59,558 nucleotides of DNA. Source: an uncultured SAR116 cluster alpha proteobacterium (GTDB taxonomy: Bacteria; Pseudomonadota; Alphaproteobacteria; Puniceispirillales; GCA-002684695). A model generated the notes under the pieces. That model was not told where the DNA came from and searched no databases. It worked only from the letters and a program-made list of their open reading frames with translations. Of this stretch, positions 37,555 to 45,924 are shown in pieces. Each line of letters begins with the position of its first letter. Position 1 is the first letter of the stretch. Made by a program: the position numbers and the translations under genes. Where the stretch lies: NCBI GenBank assembly GCA_902532475.1, contig CACAIE010000008.1, forward strand, positions 1 through 59,558, written 5' to 3'.

Positions 37555-38424
37555 CTAGTTTTCTTTTTGGATCTTATTTCTTAAAATTCCTAATTTAGAA
37601 ATTTCAATTTCAATGGTGTCACCATCTTTCATATACACTGGAGGAACTCTTCTATCTCCAACACCACCAGGGGTACCAGTTACAATAACATCACCAGGAT
37701 GGAGCTCTATAAATGAAGAGCAGTAACTGACCAATTCTTCAAGAGGAAAAATTAAGTCACTTAATGAGGCATCCTGCATCACTTGACCATTTAACCTTGT
37801 TTGAATTTTCATTTCTTTGTAGTCTGGCACCTCATCAGAAGTAAGCATATAAGGTCCAAACCCACCTGTTTTATAAAAATTTTTTCCTGGAGTAAATTGC
37901 GAAGTATGTTTTTGCCAGTCTCTGACTGAAGCATCATTATAACATGAATAACCAGCAATATAGTCCATTGCATTTTCCTCAACTATATACCTACCTGACT
38001 TGCCAATAATAATCGCCATTTCACCTTCATAATCTAATTTTTCAGAAACCTTAGGGCATATAATTGTATCTTCATGGCCTGTTTGAGTATCAGCAAAACG
38101 AGTAAAGATTGTAGGATGCATACTTTCAGGTCTTTTAGTTTCAGCTCTATGATTCTCATAATTAAGACCCACACAGAATATTTTTCCTGGATTAGGAATT
38201 ACTGGCTTCAAGATCACATCACTAGTATTTACTTTAGGAAGACCATCTAACTCAAGGTTATTCAATTCAGAAATTTTACCCTGTATCAACGCCGATTTTA
38301 AACATGGTATCCATTCCATTCCTTCTCTGTAACGTTCATAATGTGATGTTAAATCAATGATTTTTTCACCTTGTAAAATTCCAAAGCAATTTTTGTCATT
38401 ATATAAAAAACTTACATATTTCAT
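37555..38424 (-). CDS. Fumarylacetoacetate hydrolase (FAH) family protein
   Basis: A 289-residue FAH-fold metal hydrolase. The core motifs are [13 protein letters not shown], the metal-binding acidic pair in [12 protein letters not shown], the third acidic residue in [10 protein letters not shown], and [14 protein letters not shown] near the C-terminus. Such enzymes hydrolyse acylpyruvates (fumarylpyruvate, acylpyruvate) or isomerise and decarboxylate the meta-cleavage products of extradiol dioxygenases. It is placed directly between the second dioxygenase gene and the transhydroxylase genes, consistent with processing a meta-cleavage product. The specific substrate is not determined. Confidence 0.94.
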   Translation of the reverse strand: MKYVSFLYNDKNCFGILQGEKIIDLTSHYERYREGMEWIPCLKSALIQGKISELNNLELDGLPKVNTSDVILKPVIPNPGKIFCVGLNYENHRAETKRPESMHPTIFTRFADTQTGHEDTIICPKVSEKLDYEGEMAIIIGKSGRYIVEENAMDYIAGYSCYNDASVRDWQKHTSQFTPGKNFYKTGGFGPYMLTSDEVPDYKEMKIQTRLNGQVMQDASLSDLIFPLEELVSYCSSFIELHPGDVIVTGTPGGVGDRRVPPVYMKDGDTIEIEISKLGILRNKIQKEN

Positions 38425-38440
38425 AAATTCTCCTATTAGT

Positions 38441-39310
38441 TTAAGACCTCATAACCGAATGAGGACCCCAAAGATTTAAGGTTTTTGGCTCATGCTTCCA
38501 TACCTTTACTTGCCTGTCATGAATAACTTCTAATTCAGCAGAAATTTCTATCCAATTGCCATCAGGATCTTCGATAAAAATAAATAAATTATTACCAGGT
38601 CCATGCCTTCCAGGCCCCCATTTAAGTTGAATGCCTTTCTTTTCAAATCGATCGCACCAATCTTTAATTCTTTGCCATTCACCAGTTTCATAGCTGTGAT
38701 GATCGATTTCGATGGTATTTGATTTAAAACATGCAATAGTATGATGTTCATGATTAGAAGTTAAAAAACTAGTGGCAAGAGTACTATCCTCTTTCATAAC
38801 GCGATCTGAAACAAAAAACCCTAGTTTTTTTTCATAAAAGCTCTCAAAAGATTCAACATTTTTTGATTTAAATGTTAAATGCTGAAGAGGAGCATAAATT
38901 TTGTCAATGAATGATGAAGAGTATGAAATGCCTTCTTTACTGTTTGATAAACCGAAGACTAAAAAGTTTTTGTCCGGATCCACAACCCCGAAAGAGCCCT
39001 CAATAAAAAAAGGTGTTTCAAAATCAATTATTTTGACATTTTCAGAAATTAGATAATTTTTGTATTTCTCAAGACTATTATTGTCCCTGCAAGAAAAAGC
39101 TGCAAAATCAAGTTTCTTATTTTTGCCTGATGAAAAGATTATTCTCCTATCATTTCCAAAACACATCCATTTAGTCTTTTCATTGTGGGTAATTTTTTTA
39201 TAATCCATTCCAAGTATTTCTGAATAAAACTTTGCTAATTCCATAGGTTTGGGGCTCTCTATAGATAGATGATGCAAAAAGGAATTTGTGTGAAAATTTG
39301 ATGTTGTCAT
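38441..39310 (-). CDS. VOC-family extradiol ring-cleavage dioxygenase (second copy)
   Basis: A 289-residue two-domain vicinal-oxygen-chelate protein. The N-terminal domain starts with FLHHLSIESPKPMELAKFYSEILGMDY. The C-terminal domain carries a type I extradiol metal triad: a histidine in LQHLTFKSKNV, a histidine in EIDHHSYETGEW, and a glutamate in WIEISAELEV. The triad looks complete, so it is probably an active Fe(II) dioxygenase. It lies 28 bases downstream of the other VOC gene but is quite different in sequence, so the two enzymes may act on successive or alternative catechols. The next gene is an FAH hydrolase. Confidence 0.88.
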   Translation of the reverse strand: MTTSNFHTNSFLHHLSIESPKPMELAKFYSEILGMDYKKITHNEKTKWMCFGNDRRIIFSSGKNKKLDFAAFSCRDNNSLEKYKNYLISENVKIIDFETPFFIEGSFGVVDPDKNFLVFGLSNSKEGISYSSSFIDKIYAPLQHLTFKSKNVESFESFYEKKLGFFVSDRVMKEDSTLATSFLTSNHEHHTIACFKSNTIEIDHHSYETGEWQRIKDWCDRFEKKGIQLKWGPGRHGPGNNLFIFIEDPDGNWIEISAELEVIHDRQVKVWKHEPKTLNLWGPHSVMRS

Positions 39311-39338
39311 TTAGAATTTCCCGTTTTAACCTGGTGAA

Positions 39339-40334
39339 TTATTTCTTTAGGTTGCTATTCCACCAAGGACACTCTCCTATACCAATATTATAATTCCCAG
39401 GCATAACATTCACTGGAATTCTAACGTTATTTTCAGCTGCCATTGATCTAACTTTTTGGGCTTGTTTAAGTTGATCTGATGGCATCCAAAGCCTATCATG
39501 GCCCCATAAACTTGGCCCATAAGTTACTTCTTCGGGCTCCCAATTTTCAACATCTATTGTCCTCCCTCCCCAACCGTACTCAAATAAAAAATCAGAAGGA
39601 GAATAACTGTAAAATGATGTCATGTTGTCATTAATATGGCGTCCAAATGTTGTTCCAATTCTATTCTCTTTTGCAAGAGCAATATCGTAGCATTGTCCAA
39701 CATCATCTAAACTATAAAGTTCGATCATCAGGTGATGAATTTTATTTTCTCCAGTTTCAATTAAGGCAATACTATGATGCCTTGGATTACTGTGAAAAAA
39801 ATATGCTTTAAATGGTCTTAACATATAATCGCTTAGTTTAAATCCTAACACATCTTGGTAAAACCATTGTGTATCCTCAAGTTTTTTGACATTTAAAACT
39901 ATATGGCCCATCCCTAAAGTGCCCGTTCTAAAACCTGATATAGGTCTTCCTGGGACAAATTTTTCGTTACTTAATTCTGGCCCATGAAATGCTTCATGCC
40001 TGTTTCCTGAAGGATCAGAAAAGCTGATTACTTCCGATACAAATCTTTGCTCTGAGAGAGACTTAGGTTCTTTAGTTACTACAATTTCAGCTTTTTCCAA
40101 TCTATTAGCTAAAAGGGCCAAATCTTTTTTATCAGCAACCTCCCATCCAAAAATATTTGAAGAATGCGTTTCGTTTGTAACGACAAATCTTTGCTTTCGT
40201 TCATCCATTCTTAATACAGCAGTTGATTTAGTTTTATCAACTAATTGCATCCCTAAATAATCTCTACTAAATTCTGTCCAGTCTTCTAGTTTATCTGATC
40301 TGACCGTTATATAACCTAAACCTAAAATTAGCAT
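39339..40334 (-). CDS. VOC-family extradiol ring-cleavage dioxygenase (BphC-like)
   Basis: A 331-residue type I extradiol dioxygenase. The N-terminal GLGYITVRSDKLEDWTEFSRDYLGMQLVDK segment, split by domain, is the classical BphC start, and the catalytic domain holds metal ligands in MGHIVLNVKKL, IHHLMIELYS and FEYGWGGRTID. It resembles 2,3-dihydroxybiphenyl and related catechol dioxygenases, with a longer C-terminal tail. It is the first gene of the minus-strand aromatic operon. The 185-base divergent region in front of it contains a palindrome matching the one beside iclR. It would open a catechol or trihydroxybenzene ring next to the hydroxyl groups. Confidence 0.92.
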   Translation of the reverse strand: MLILGLGYITVRSDKLEDWTEFSRDYLGMQLVDKTKSTAVLRMDERKQRFVVTNETHSSNIFGWEVADKKDLALLANRLEKAEIVVTKEPKSLSEQRFVSEVISFSDPSGNRHEAFHGPELSNEKFVPGRPISGFRTGTLGMGHIVLNVKKLEDTQWFYQDVLGFKLSDYMLRPFKAYFFHSNPRHHSIALIETGENKIHHLMIELYSLDDVGQCYDIALAKENRIGTTFGRHINDNMTSFYSYSPSDFLFEYGWGGRTIDVENWEPEEVTYGPSLWGHDRLWMPSDQLKQAQKVRSMAAENNVRIPVNVMPGNYNIGIGECPWWNSNLKK

Positions 40335-40422
40335 TTTGTTCCCTAAGTAATATTTCTTGATGTTTTAGTATAAATTAAAAATAAATGATATTTTTATATT
40401 TTGTTAGTTTACTATTTATAAT

Positions 40423-40441
40423 TGTATCACTTAACGATACA
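40423..40441. promoter_or_regulatory. Candidate IclR-family operator in the dioxygenase/aldolase divergent region
   Basis: A 19-bp palindrome, TGTATC-ACTTAAC-GATACA, with perfect six-base half-sites. On the plus strand a TATAAT sequence at 40417-40422 directly abuts it, so a bound repressor could block a promoter facing the aldolase/TRAP genes. Its first seven bases and its spacing match the palindrome at 23430-23450 next to iclR. No good -35 sequence was found. Function is inferred. Confidence 0.55.
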
Positions 40442-40519
40442 TATCAAAATTATTATTGAAAATTTTTAAAAAGTATTGATCATTGAATAAATATTATTAA
40501 TAAATACTCTAGGCTATAA

Positions 40520-41308
40520 ATGATGGATAAATTAAATATTGAATTTCCAAAAAAACCAGACCATTTATCTCAAAATGAGTGGGAAGCAAGGGTTGATCTT
40601 GCTGCTTGTTATAGACTTGCCCATTATTATGGTTGGACAAGCACAGTATACAATCACATAACCTTAAGAGTGCCAAACACTGATACATTTCTCATTAATG
40701 CTTTTGGATTAAACTATAATGAAATTTGTGCATCAAATTTAGTTTTAATAGATATAGACGGCAATAAATTAAGTAATGATAATTGGCCTATCAACAAAGC
40801 AGGATATCTGATACACTCTGCCATTCATCGCGCACGTGAAAATGACCTTCATTGTGTAATGCATTCCCATGAAGTTAACACTCAAACGCTTGCCGCTTCT
40901 AACCAAGAGGCAATTCCTTTGATTCAAGAAGGATGTCAATTATTTGAAAGAGTTGGGTATCATGACTTTGAAGGTATTGTATTAAATCAAGATGAGCAAA
41001 ATAGACTGATAAAATCATTAGGAAAAGAGAATCACACCCTTCTTTTAAGAAATCATGGATTAATTACTGCTGGCCCTTCAGCAGCTTGGGCATTTGTCAG
41101 GCACCAAGTATTTATCAGAAATACTGAAGTACAATTAAAGCTAATGGCCTCCAATGCAACAATAAATAAAATTCCAGATAACGTTTTAAGACATACAAGG
41201 CAACAATTTGAGGGTGGGGATGCCCAAGGAGGAGCAAAAGTCAGACATCCTGAATGGCCAGCATTCTGGCGGTTGTTAGATGAGATTGATCCTTCATGGA
41301 AAACTTAA
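40520..41308 (+). CDS. Class II aldolase/adducin family protein
   Basis: A 262-residue zinc-dependent aldolase-fold protein. The metal-binding histidines are visible in VMHSHEVNTQTLAAS and LLRNHGLITAG, and the N-terminal helix LAACYRLAHYYGWTSTVYNHITLR is typical of the bacterial adducin-like group. These proteins catalyse retro-aldol cleavage or decarboxylation of hydroxy-keto acids. It is divergent from the dioxygenase operon and precedes a TRAP transporter by 184 AT-rich bases, so it may act on the acid formed after ring cleavage. ATGATG offers two adjacent starts; the first is used. Confidence 0.92.
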   Translation: MMDKLNIEFPKKPDHLSQNEWEARVDLAACYRLAHYYGWTSTVYNHITLRVPNTDTFLINAFGLNYNEICASNLVLIDIDGNKLSNDNWPINKAGYLIHSAIHRARENDLHCVMHSHEVNTQTLAASNQEAIPLIQEGCQLFERVGYHDFEGIVLNQDEQNRLIKSLGKENHTLLLRNHGLITAGPSAAWAFVRHQVFIRNTEVQLKLMASNATINKIPDNVLRHTRQQFEGGDAQGGAKVRHPEWPAFWRLLDEIDPSWKT

Positions 41309-41492
41309 TTGATGCAAATTAACAAGATCAAACTTTTTCAAAATGTGATTTCTTTAAACTTTTATTAAGTACTAATATAAAACACTGGATTTTTTTTATT
41401 TATAATTTATAAAATATAAAGTTATTAAATAATAAAATTACAAGTTATTAAAATATTAAAAACAAATAATATAAATTTTGCGGGAGTGAAAA

Positions 41493-42521
41493 ATGAAAAA
41501 AATATTATACGGAGTTAGTGCTGCAGTATTATCAGCATTAGTATCCACAACTGCTATGGCTGCAGACAAAGTTCTTACTGTGGCGTCTTGGGCTGCTCCA
41601 TTCCATACTCAGAATGAAAACTTCTTTCCTTGGATGAATGAACAGTTTAAAAGTTGCTCTGGAGGATCGCTTAGTCTTAAAGTGGAATACGGTTTGGCTC
41701 CACCACCAGCACTTTATGATTCAATCAGAGATGGCGTAGCTGATATTACTTGGATTGTTTATGGATATACACCAGGTAAATTTGTAACAACTATGATTGC
41801 AGAGCTACCTCTTATACCAGGAAACGCTCAAGAAAAATCGGTTGCTTTCCAAAAAACTTATGAAAAGTACTTAGAATCTGCTGGAGAAGCAAAAGGCGTT
41901 CAAATTTTAGCAAATTTTACTCATGGCCCAGGAATGGCGAACACTGTCAAAAAAGTTACTTCATACAAAGAACTTGAAGGTGTAAAAATGAGAGTTGGTG
42001 GCGGTGTTGCCAACGCTATTGGAACAGCTTTAGGCGTTGCAGGTGTTAATGCACCAGCTCCAAAAGTTTATGAAATCATTTCTGGCGGTGTTGCAGACGG
42101 GGTGATGTTTCCATTTGAAACAATGCATGCTTTTAAAATTGCTGAACTTGCAAAATACTCATTGCACAACCCAGATGGAATGTACACAACAGCATTTGCA
42201 GTTATCATGAACAATGATTCTTATAACGATCTTTCTGCTGCTCACAAAAAATGCATTGATGATATGCGTGGAGTATCACTTTCAAGAACAATTGGAAAAT
42301 ATTGGGATCAAGCAGATGATAAAGGAAAAGCTGCTGCAGCTGAATATAACCATGAGCTAACAATTGCAAGTCATGATGAAAGACAATATTTTAAAGAAAA
42401 AATGGGTCCAGTAATTGATGGTGTTATAAACAAAATTGATGCTGTAGGAGTAGACGCTAATGCAGCATTGTCTTACTTTAAAGAAGAAGTAAAAATTGAA
42501 AATGCACTTTCAGGTAATTAA
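41493..42521 (+). CDS. TRAP transporter substrate-binding protein (DctP family)
   Basis: A 342-residue periplasmic binding protein. A Sec signal peptide (MKKILYG, hydrophobic core, TAMA cleavage before ADKVLTVASWA) precedes the DctP fold. The conserved arginine strand VKMRVGGGVANAIGTALG and GVADGVMFPFETMHAFK follow, as in TRAP solute receptors for organic acids. GGGAG lies upstream of the ATG. It is 184 bases after the aldolase, preceded by AT-rich sequence that probably holds its own promoter. The ligand is probably an aromatic or other carboxylate, judged by neighbours. Confidence 0.94.
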   Translation: MKKILYGVSAAVLSALVSTTAMAADKVLTVASWAAPFHTQNENFFPWMNEQFKSCSGGSLSLKVEYGLAPPPALYDSIRDGVADITWIVYGYTPGKFVTTMIAELPLIPGNAQEKSVAFQKTYEKYLESAGEAKGVQILANFTHGPGMANTVKKVTSYKELEGVKMRVGGGVANAIGTALGVAGVNAPAPKVYEIISGGVADGVMFPFETMHAFKIAELAKYSLHNPDGMYTTAFAVIMNNDSYNDLSAAHKKCIDDMRGVSLSRTIGKYWDQADDKGKAAAAEYNHELTIASHDERQYFKEKMGPVIDGVINKIDAVGVDANAALSYFKEEVKIENALSGN

Positions 42522-42545
42522 TTAAAATAATTATTTGAATAACAC

Positions 42546-43109
42546 ATGAATCAATTTCTTAATACAATAGAGCGGCTAGCCATAAATGTTAGTCGCTCTA
42601 TTTCTATTTTAGCTGGGTTAGTATTACTCTGGATAGTGCTTATTACCTGTGTTGATGTTGTTGGAAGATATTTTTTTAATTCACCTCTTTATGCTGGGGC
42701 AGAAATAATAAAAGTTAGTATGGCCGGGGTAATTTTCTTTTCATTGCCTTATATGTTTTTCAAAAATGAGCATATTATAGTTGATCTTTTCCCAATTTTT
42801 AAAAGAGGCTATCTTGGATGGATTTTAGGTTTGGCTTTCCTAGCTATTGGAGGCTATGCTCTTTGGGTTATAGGAGACAAAACTTTCAGTTTGGCAATGC
42901 GATCTCTTGAAGATGGTGATACCTACGAATACATTATTGCTCCATCTTTTTTAGCTAGGGAAAATAGTGAATTTTTACCAAAAGTTTATATAGACACCTT
43001 TATTGCAGTCTCTATTTATTTTACTGTTTTTATGATAGCGCTTAAATTTCTTTTAGTTTTGTTAAAACCAGGCTCAAGTGCTGAAAGCTCAGAAGAGGAA
43101 AACTTATGA
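42546..43109 (+). CDS. TRAP transporter small permease (DctQ family)
   Basis: A 187-residue membrane protein with four predicted hydrophobic segments (about residues 18-38, 52-72, 88-108 and 140-165), the usual DctQ layout. WIVLITCVDVVGRYFFNSPLYAGAE contains the family VxxRY motif. The first 12 codons overlap a stem-loop (42568-42600). The stop overlaps the dctM start by four bases (ATGA), so the two membrane subunits are translationally coupled. It links the binding protein to the large permease. Confidence 0.92.
   Translation: MNQFLNTIERLAINVSRSISILAGLVLLWIVLITCVDVVGRYFFNSPLYAGAEIIKVSMAGVIFFSLPYMFFKNEHIIVDLFPIFKRGYLGWILGLAFLAIGGYALWVIGDKTFSLAMRSLEDGDTYEYIIAPSFLARENSEFLPKVYIDTFIAVSIYFTVFMIALKFLLVLLKPGSSAESSEEENL
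42568..42600 (+). other. Stem-loop in the 5' coding region of dctQ
   Basis: A 13-bp stem with two G-U wobbles, TAGAGCGGCTAGC (42568-42580) and GTTAGTCGCTCTA (42588-42600), and a seven-base loop, followed by TTTCTATTTTA. It lies inside the first codons of dctQ, just after the binding-protein gene. It could attenuate transcription or mask translation so that the binding protein is made in excess. This is inference from structure only. Confidence 0.5.
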
Positions 43110-44431
43110 GCGCTTTAACAATATCTTTTATTGGTTTTTCTGCAATCTTAATACTTGCATTTCTTAGATTCCCATTAGCTCTTTCTATGGGTTTGGTTGG
43201 AGTTATAGGATTTGGAGAACTTACCAATTATAGAGCTGCAATATCTAATATTGGTAGGCTGGTTATGGACCTTGGTCAGAGTTACTCTTTGTCTGTATTG
43301 CCCTTGTTTATTTTGATGGGTCTTCTGGTTGAAAAAGGAGGAATGGCTAAACAACTTTACAAAGCTGCTTATGCATTTCTTGGAGACAAAAAAGGTGGTT
43401 TGGCTATGTCAACAGTTGTTGCCTGTGGAATGTTCTCAGCAATTTCAGGCTCTTCTATAGCAACTGCTGCAACTATGTCTAAAGTTGCAATGCCTGAAAT
43501 GAGAAGGTATAAATACGCTGATTCATTAGCAACCGCATCTATAGCTGCTGGTGGTACCTTAGGAATTTTAATCCCACCGAGTGTTATTTTAGTTATCTAT
43601 GGGCTGCTCACAGAGCAATCTATAGGTAAACTTTTTATGGCAGGCTTCCTCCCTGGCATGTTAGGGATTTTGTTTTACACACTTGCTGTATTTTTTGTTG
43701 TCTCAAGAAATCCCTCTTTAGGACCAGCAGGAGAAAAAACAAACTGGCCTGAAAGACTACTAGCTTTAAAAGACGTATGGACAACATTAGCTCTTTTTAT
43801 CTTTGTAATTGGAGGGATATATATAGGTCTATTTTCTGCCACAGAAGCTGCTGGTATGGGAGCAGCAGGCGCTCTTGTTATTGCGTTATCAAGTGGTAAC
43901 TTAAATTTTAATGTATATCTTAATGTTTTAAGAGATGCTTCAGTTTTAGCTGCCAAACTATTTGCTTTGTTATTTGGTGCAACAATGTTCTCAAACTTTT
44001 TGAATAGAGCAGGATTACCAGATGCATTGTTGGGTATAATTAATTCATTTGAACTTTCAGGCATGGCTGTAATTTTTATAATTCTAATAATTTATATTCT
44101 TCTGGGATGTGTGTTTGAGTCCATGTCAATGATACTTCTAACCGTTCCAATTTTTGTCCCCCTAGTGAAAAACCTTGCACCTGAGCTAGGATTAAGTCCC
44201 GACTTAGTTCTCATTTGGTTTGGAATTTTAGTTGTGGTAGTGACGGAAATTAGTCTTATCACTCCTCCTATTGGATTAAATGTTTTTGTTTTAAAGGGAG
44301 TAGTAAAAAACGTCTCAGTAGGGACAATTTTTTACGGTGTAACACCCTTTTGGATTGTTGACATAATTAGACTTGCAATTATTGTTTTATTTCCAGCAAT
44401 TGCATTATTTTTACCATCTATGATGTTCTAA
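43106..44431 (+). CDS. TRAP transporter large permease (DctM family)
   Basis: A 441-residue polytopic permease. Hallmarks are VLPLFILMGLLVEKGGMAKQLY, MFSAISGSSIATAATMSKVAMPEM, AAGGTLGILIPPSVILVIYG and TPPIGLNVFVLKGV. It forms the ion-coupled channel with DctQ and DctP. Its start overlaps the dctQ stop by four bases. Its TAA (44429-44431) overlaps the TAG of the convergent acyl-CoA ligase (44428-44430), leaving no space for a terminator. Confidence 0.96.
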   Translation: MSALTISFIGFSAILILAFLRFPLALSMGLVGVIGFGELTNYRAAISNIGRLVMDLGQSYSLSVLPLFILMGLLVEKGGMAKQLYKAAYAFLGDKKGGLAMSTVVACGMFSAISGSSIATAATMSKVAMPEMRRYKYADSLATASIAAGGTLGILIPPSVILVIYGLLTEQSIGKLFMAGFLPGMLGILFYTLAVFFVVSRNPSLGPAGEKTNWPERLLALKDVWTTLALFIFVIGGIYIGLFSATEAAGMGAAGALVIALSSGNLNFNVYLNVLRDASVLAAKLFALLFGATMFSNFLNRAGLPDALLGIINSFELSGMAVIFIILIIYILLGCVFESMSMILLTVPIFVPLVKNLAPELGLSPDLVLIWFGILVVVVTEISLITPPIGLNVFVLKGVVKNVSVGTIFYGVTPFWIVDIIRLAIIVLFPAIALFLPSMMF

Positions 44432-45924
44432 ATAACTAATTCTTTTACTTCATCAATTACTATTTTACCTAGTGCGTTTCTAGGTAAAGCTTGAACAAAC
44501 AGAACGTCTTTTGGAATTTTGTAATTTGCTACTTTTCCTTTAAAAAGTTTTAATATGTCCTCTGGTAAAATATTTAAATTTTTTCTTACCGCAACAATAA
44601 CTGGAACTTCCCCCCATTTTTCATCTTTCCTTCCGACAATTGAATATTCCTTTAAATTCTGATTTTTGGAAAGAAGTGTTTCTAATTCAGCAGGATAAAT
44701 ATTTTCTCCGCCAGAAATTATTACATTTTTAATCCTATCAACAAACCAATAGTTTCCATCTAAATCAACTTTTGCTACATCACCAGTTTGAAACCAACCA
44801 TCAATTATACTATCCTTAGTGGAAGTTTTATCTTCCCAATAGGATTCAAGGATATTGTCACCTTTTATTAATATCTGACCCGGTTCTCCATAACCAACAT
44901 CTTCAAGTTCTTCGTTGACCAATCGAACAAAACAATATAATCCCTTCTTACCTATAGATCCCTCTGAAATTAATGCGTCTCCAATTGTCTGATAAATTGC
45001 TATTGGCCCGGTTTCAGTTGCTCCATATATTTGAATAATGGGTATATTATATTCATGTACTTTTCTTATTAATGACAATGGAACATTTGTTGACCCAATA
45101 GAAATTGCTCTTAATGAAGAAAGTTTGGTTTCATTCCATGATTTCGAATTTATTATTTGGTCAAGTACTGTTGGAACTGTGATAATGTGCGTTATGTGAT
45201 AATTTTCAATAGCCTTAATTGCATCTTCTGGATCAAATTTTTCTTGAAGAACCACGGTTGCACCTAGAAACAAAGCTGGCATAAGTAAAATATTTATCCC
45301 ACCAACATGGAACAGAGGTAAAAAGACTAAAACATTATCAGAAGACTGTAATGAATGAGCATGGTGACTCATCTTTGCGTTGCAAATTAAAGCTTTTTGA
45401 TTTAGTAAAGCCCCTTTTGGTTTTCCAGTTGTACCCGAAGTATAAACAAGTAAAACTGGTAGATTATTATCCACAATGTAATTAATTTTATATAAATTTT
45501 TCCTTCTTTCTAAAAGAGATTTGTTCTTCCCAGCCGGTGTATCAATAGCTACCATTTCAATGTTTTTATTCAGATTTAATAAGTCTAAATTGTTTTTAAA
45601 TCTAGAATGATAGAATATCATTTTGGGTTTAGAATGGTTAACTTGAAATTCAATTTCAGGATTGGCCAATCTCCAATTTAAAGGGGAAAGAATAACTCCA
45701 ATTTTTGAGGACGCTAGAAGTAAAATGATTTGCTCAGGGTTATTCGGTCCGTAGAAACAAATCCTATCTCCTATTTTTAAGTTACCTTCTTTTTGAAGAA
45801 AAGATGCAGTTTCTATTATTGCATTATTTAATTTTTCATATGACCAAATTGTATCTTTAAATATAATTGCTGGTTTATCAGATGAAATCTCTCCAAATTC
45901 ACAAAACCATTGATCAACTCTCAT
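44428..45924 (-). CDS. AMP-forming acyl-CoA synthetase (second)
   Basis: A 498-residue ANL-family ligase. The P-loop is LVYTSGTTGKPKGALL, followed by PIIQIYGATETGP, the hinge FVDRIKNVIISGGENIYPAE and the catalytic lysine in NALGKIVIDEV. I start at the ATG at 45924 (MRVDQWFCEF), preceded by AAGGTG; the longer open frame to 46035 only reads through the acyl-CoA dehydrogenase gene in another frame. The start overlaps the dehydrogenase stop by 11 bases. The ligase should activate the carboxylic acid oxidised by the dehydrogenase, at the end of the ring-opening module on this strand. Confidence 0.94.
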   Translation of the reverse strand: MRVDQWFCEFGEISSDKPAIIFKDTIWSYEKLNNAIIETASFLQKEGNLKIGDRICFYGPNNPEQIILLLASSKIGVILSPLNWRLANPEIEFQVNHSKPKMIFYHSRFKNNLDLLNLNKNIEMVAIDTPAGKNKSLLERRKNLYKINYIVDNNLPVLLVYTSGTTGKPKGALLNQKALICNAKMSHHAHSLQSSDNVLVFLPLFHVGGINILLMPALFLGATVVLQEKFDPEDAIKAIENYHITHIITVPTVLDQIINSKSWNETKLSSLRAISIGSTNVPLSLIRKVHEYNIPIIQIYGATETGPIAIYQTIGDALISEGSIGKKGLYCFVRLVNEELEDVGYGEPGQILIKGDNILESYWEDKTSTKDSIIDGWFQTGDVAKVDLDGNYWFVDRIKNVIISGGENIYPAELETLLSKNQNLKEYSIVGRKDEKWGEVPVIVAVRKNLNILPEDILKLFKGKVANYKIPKDVLFVQALPRNALGKIVIDEVKELVI

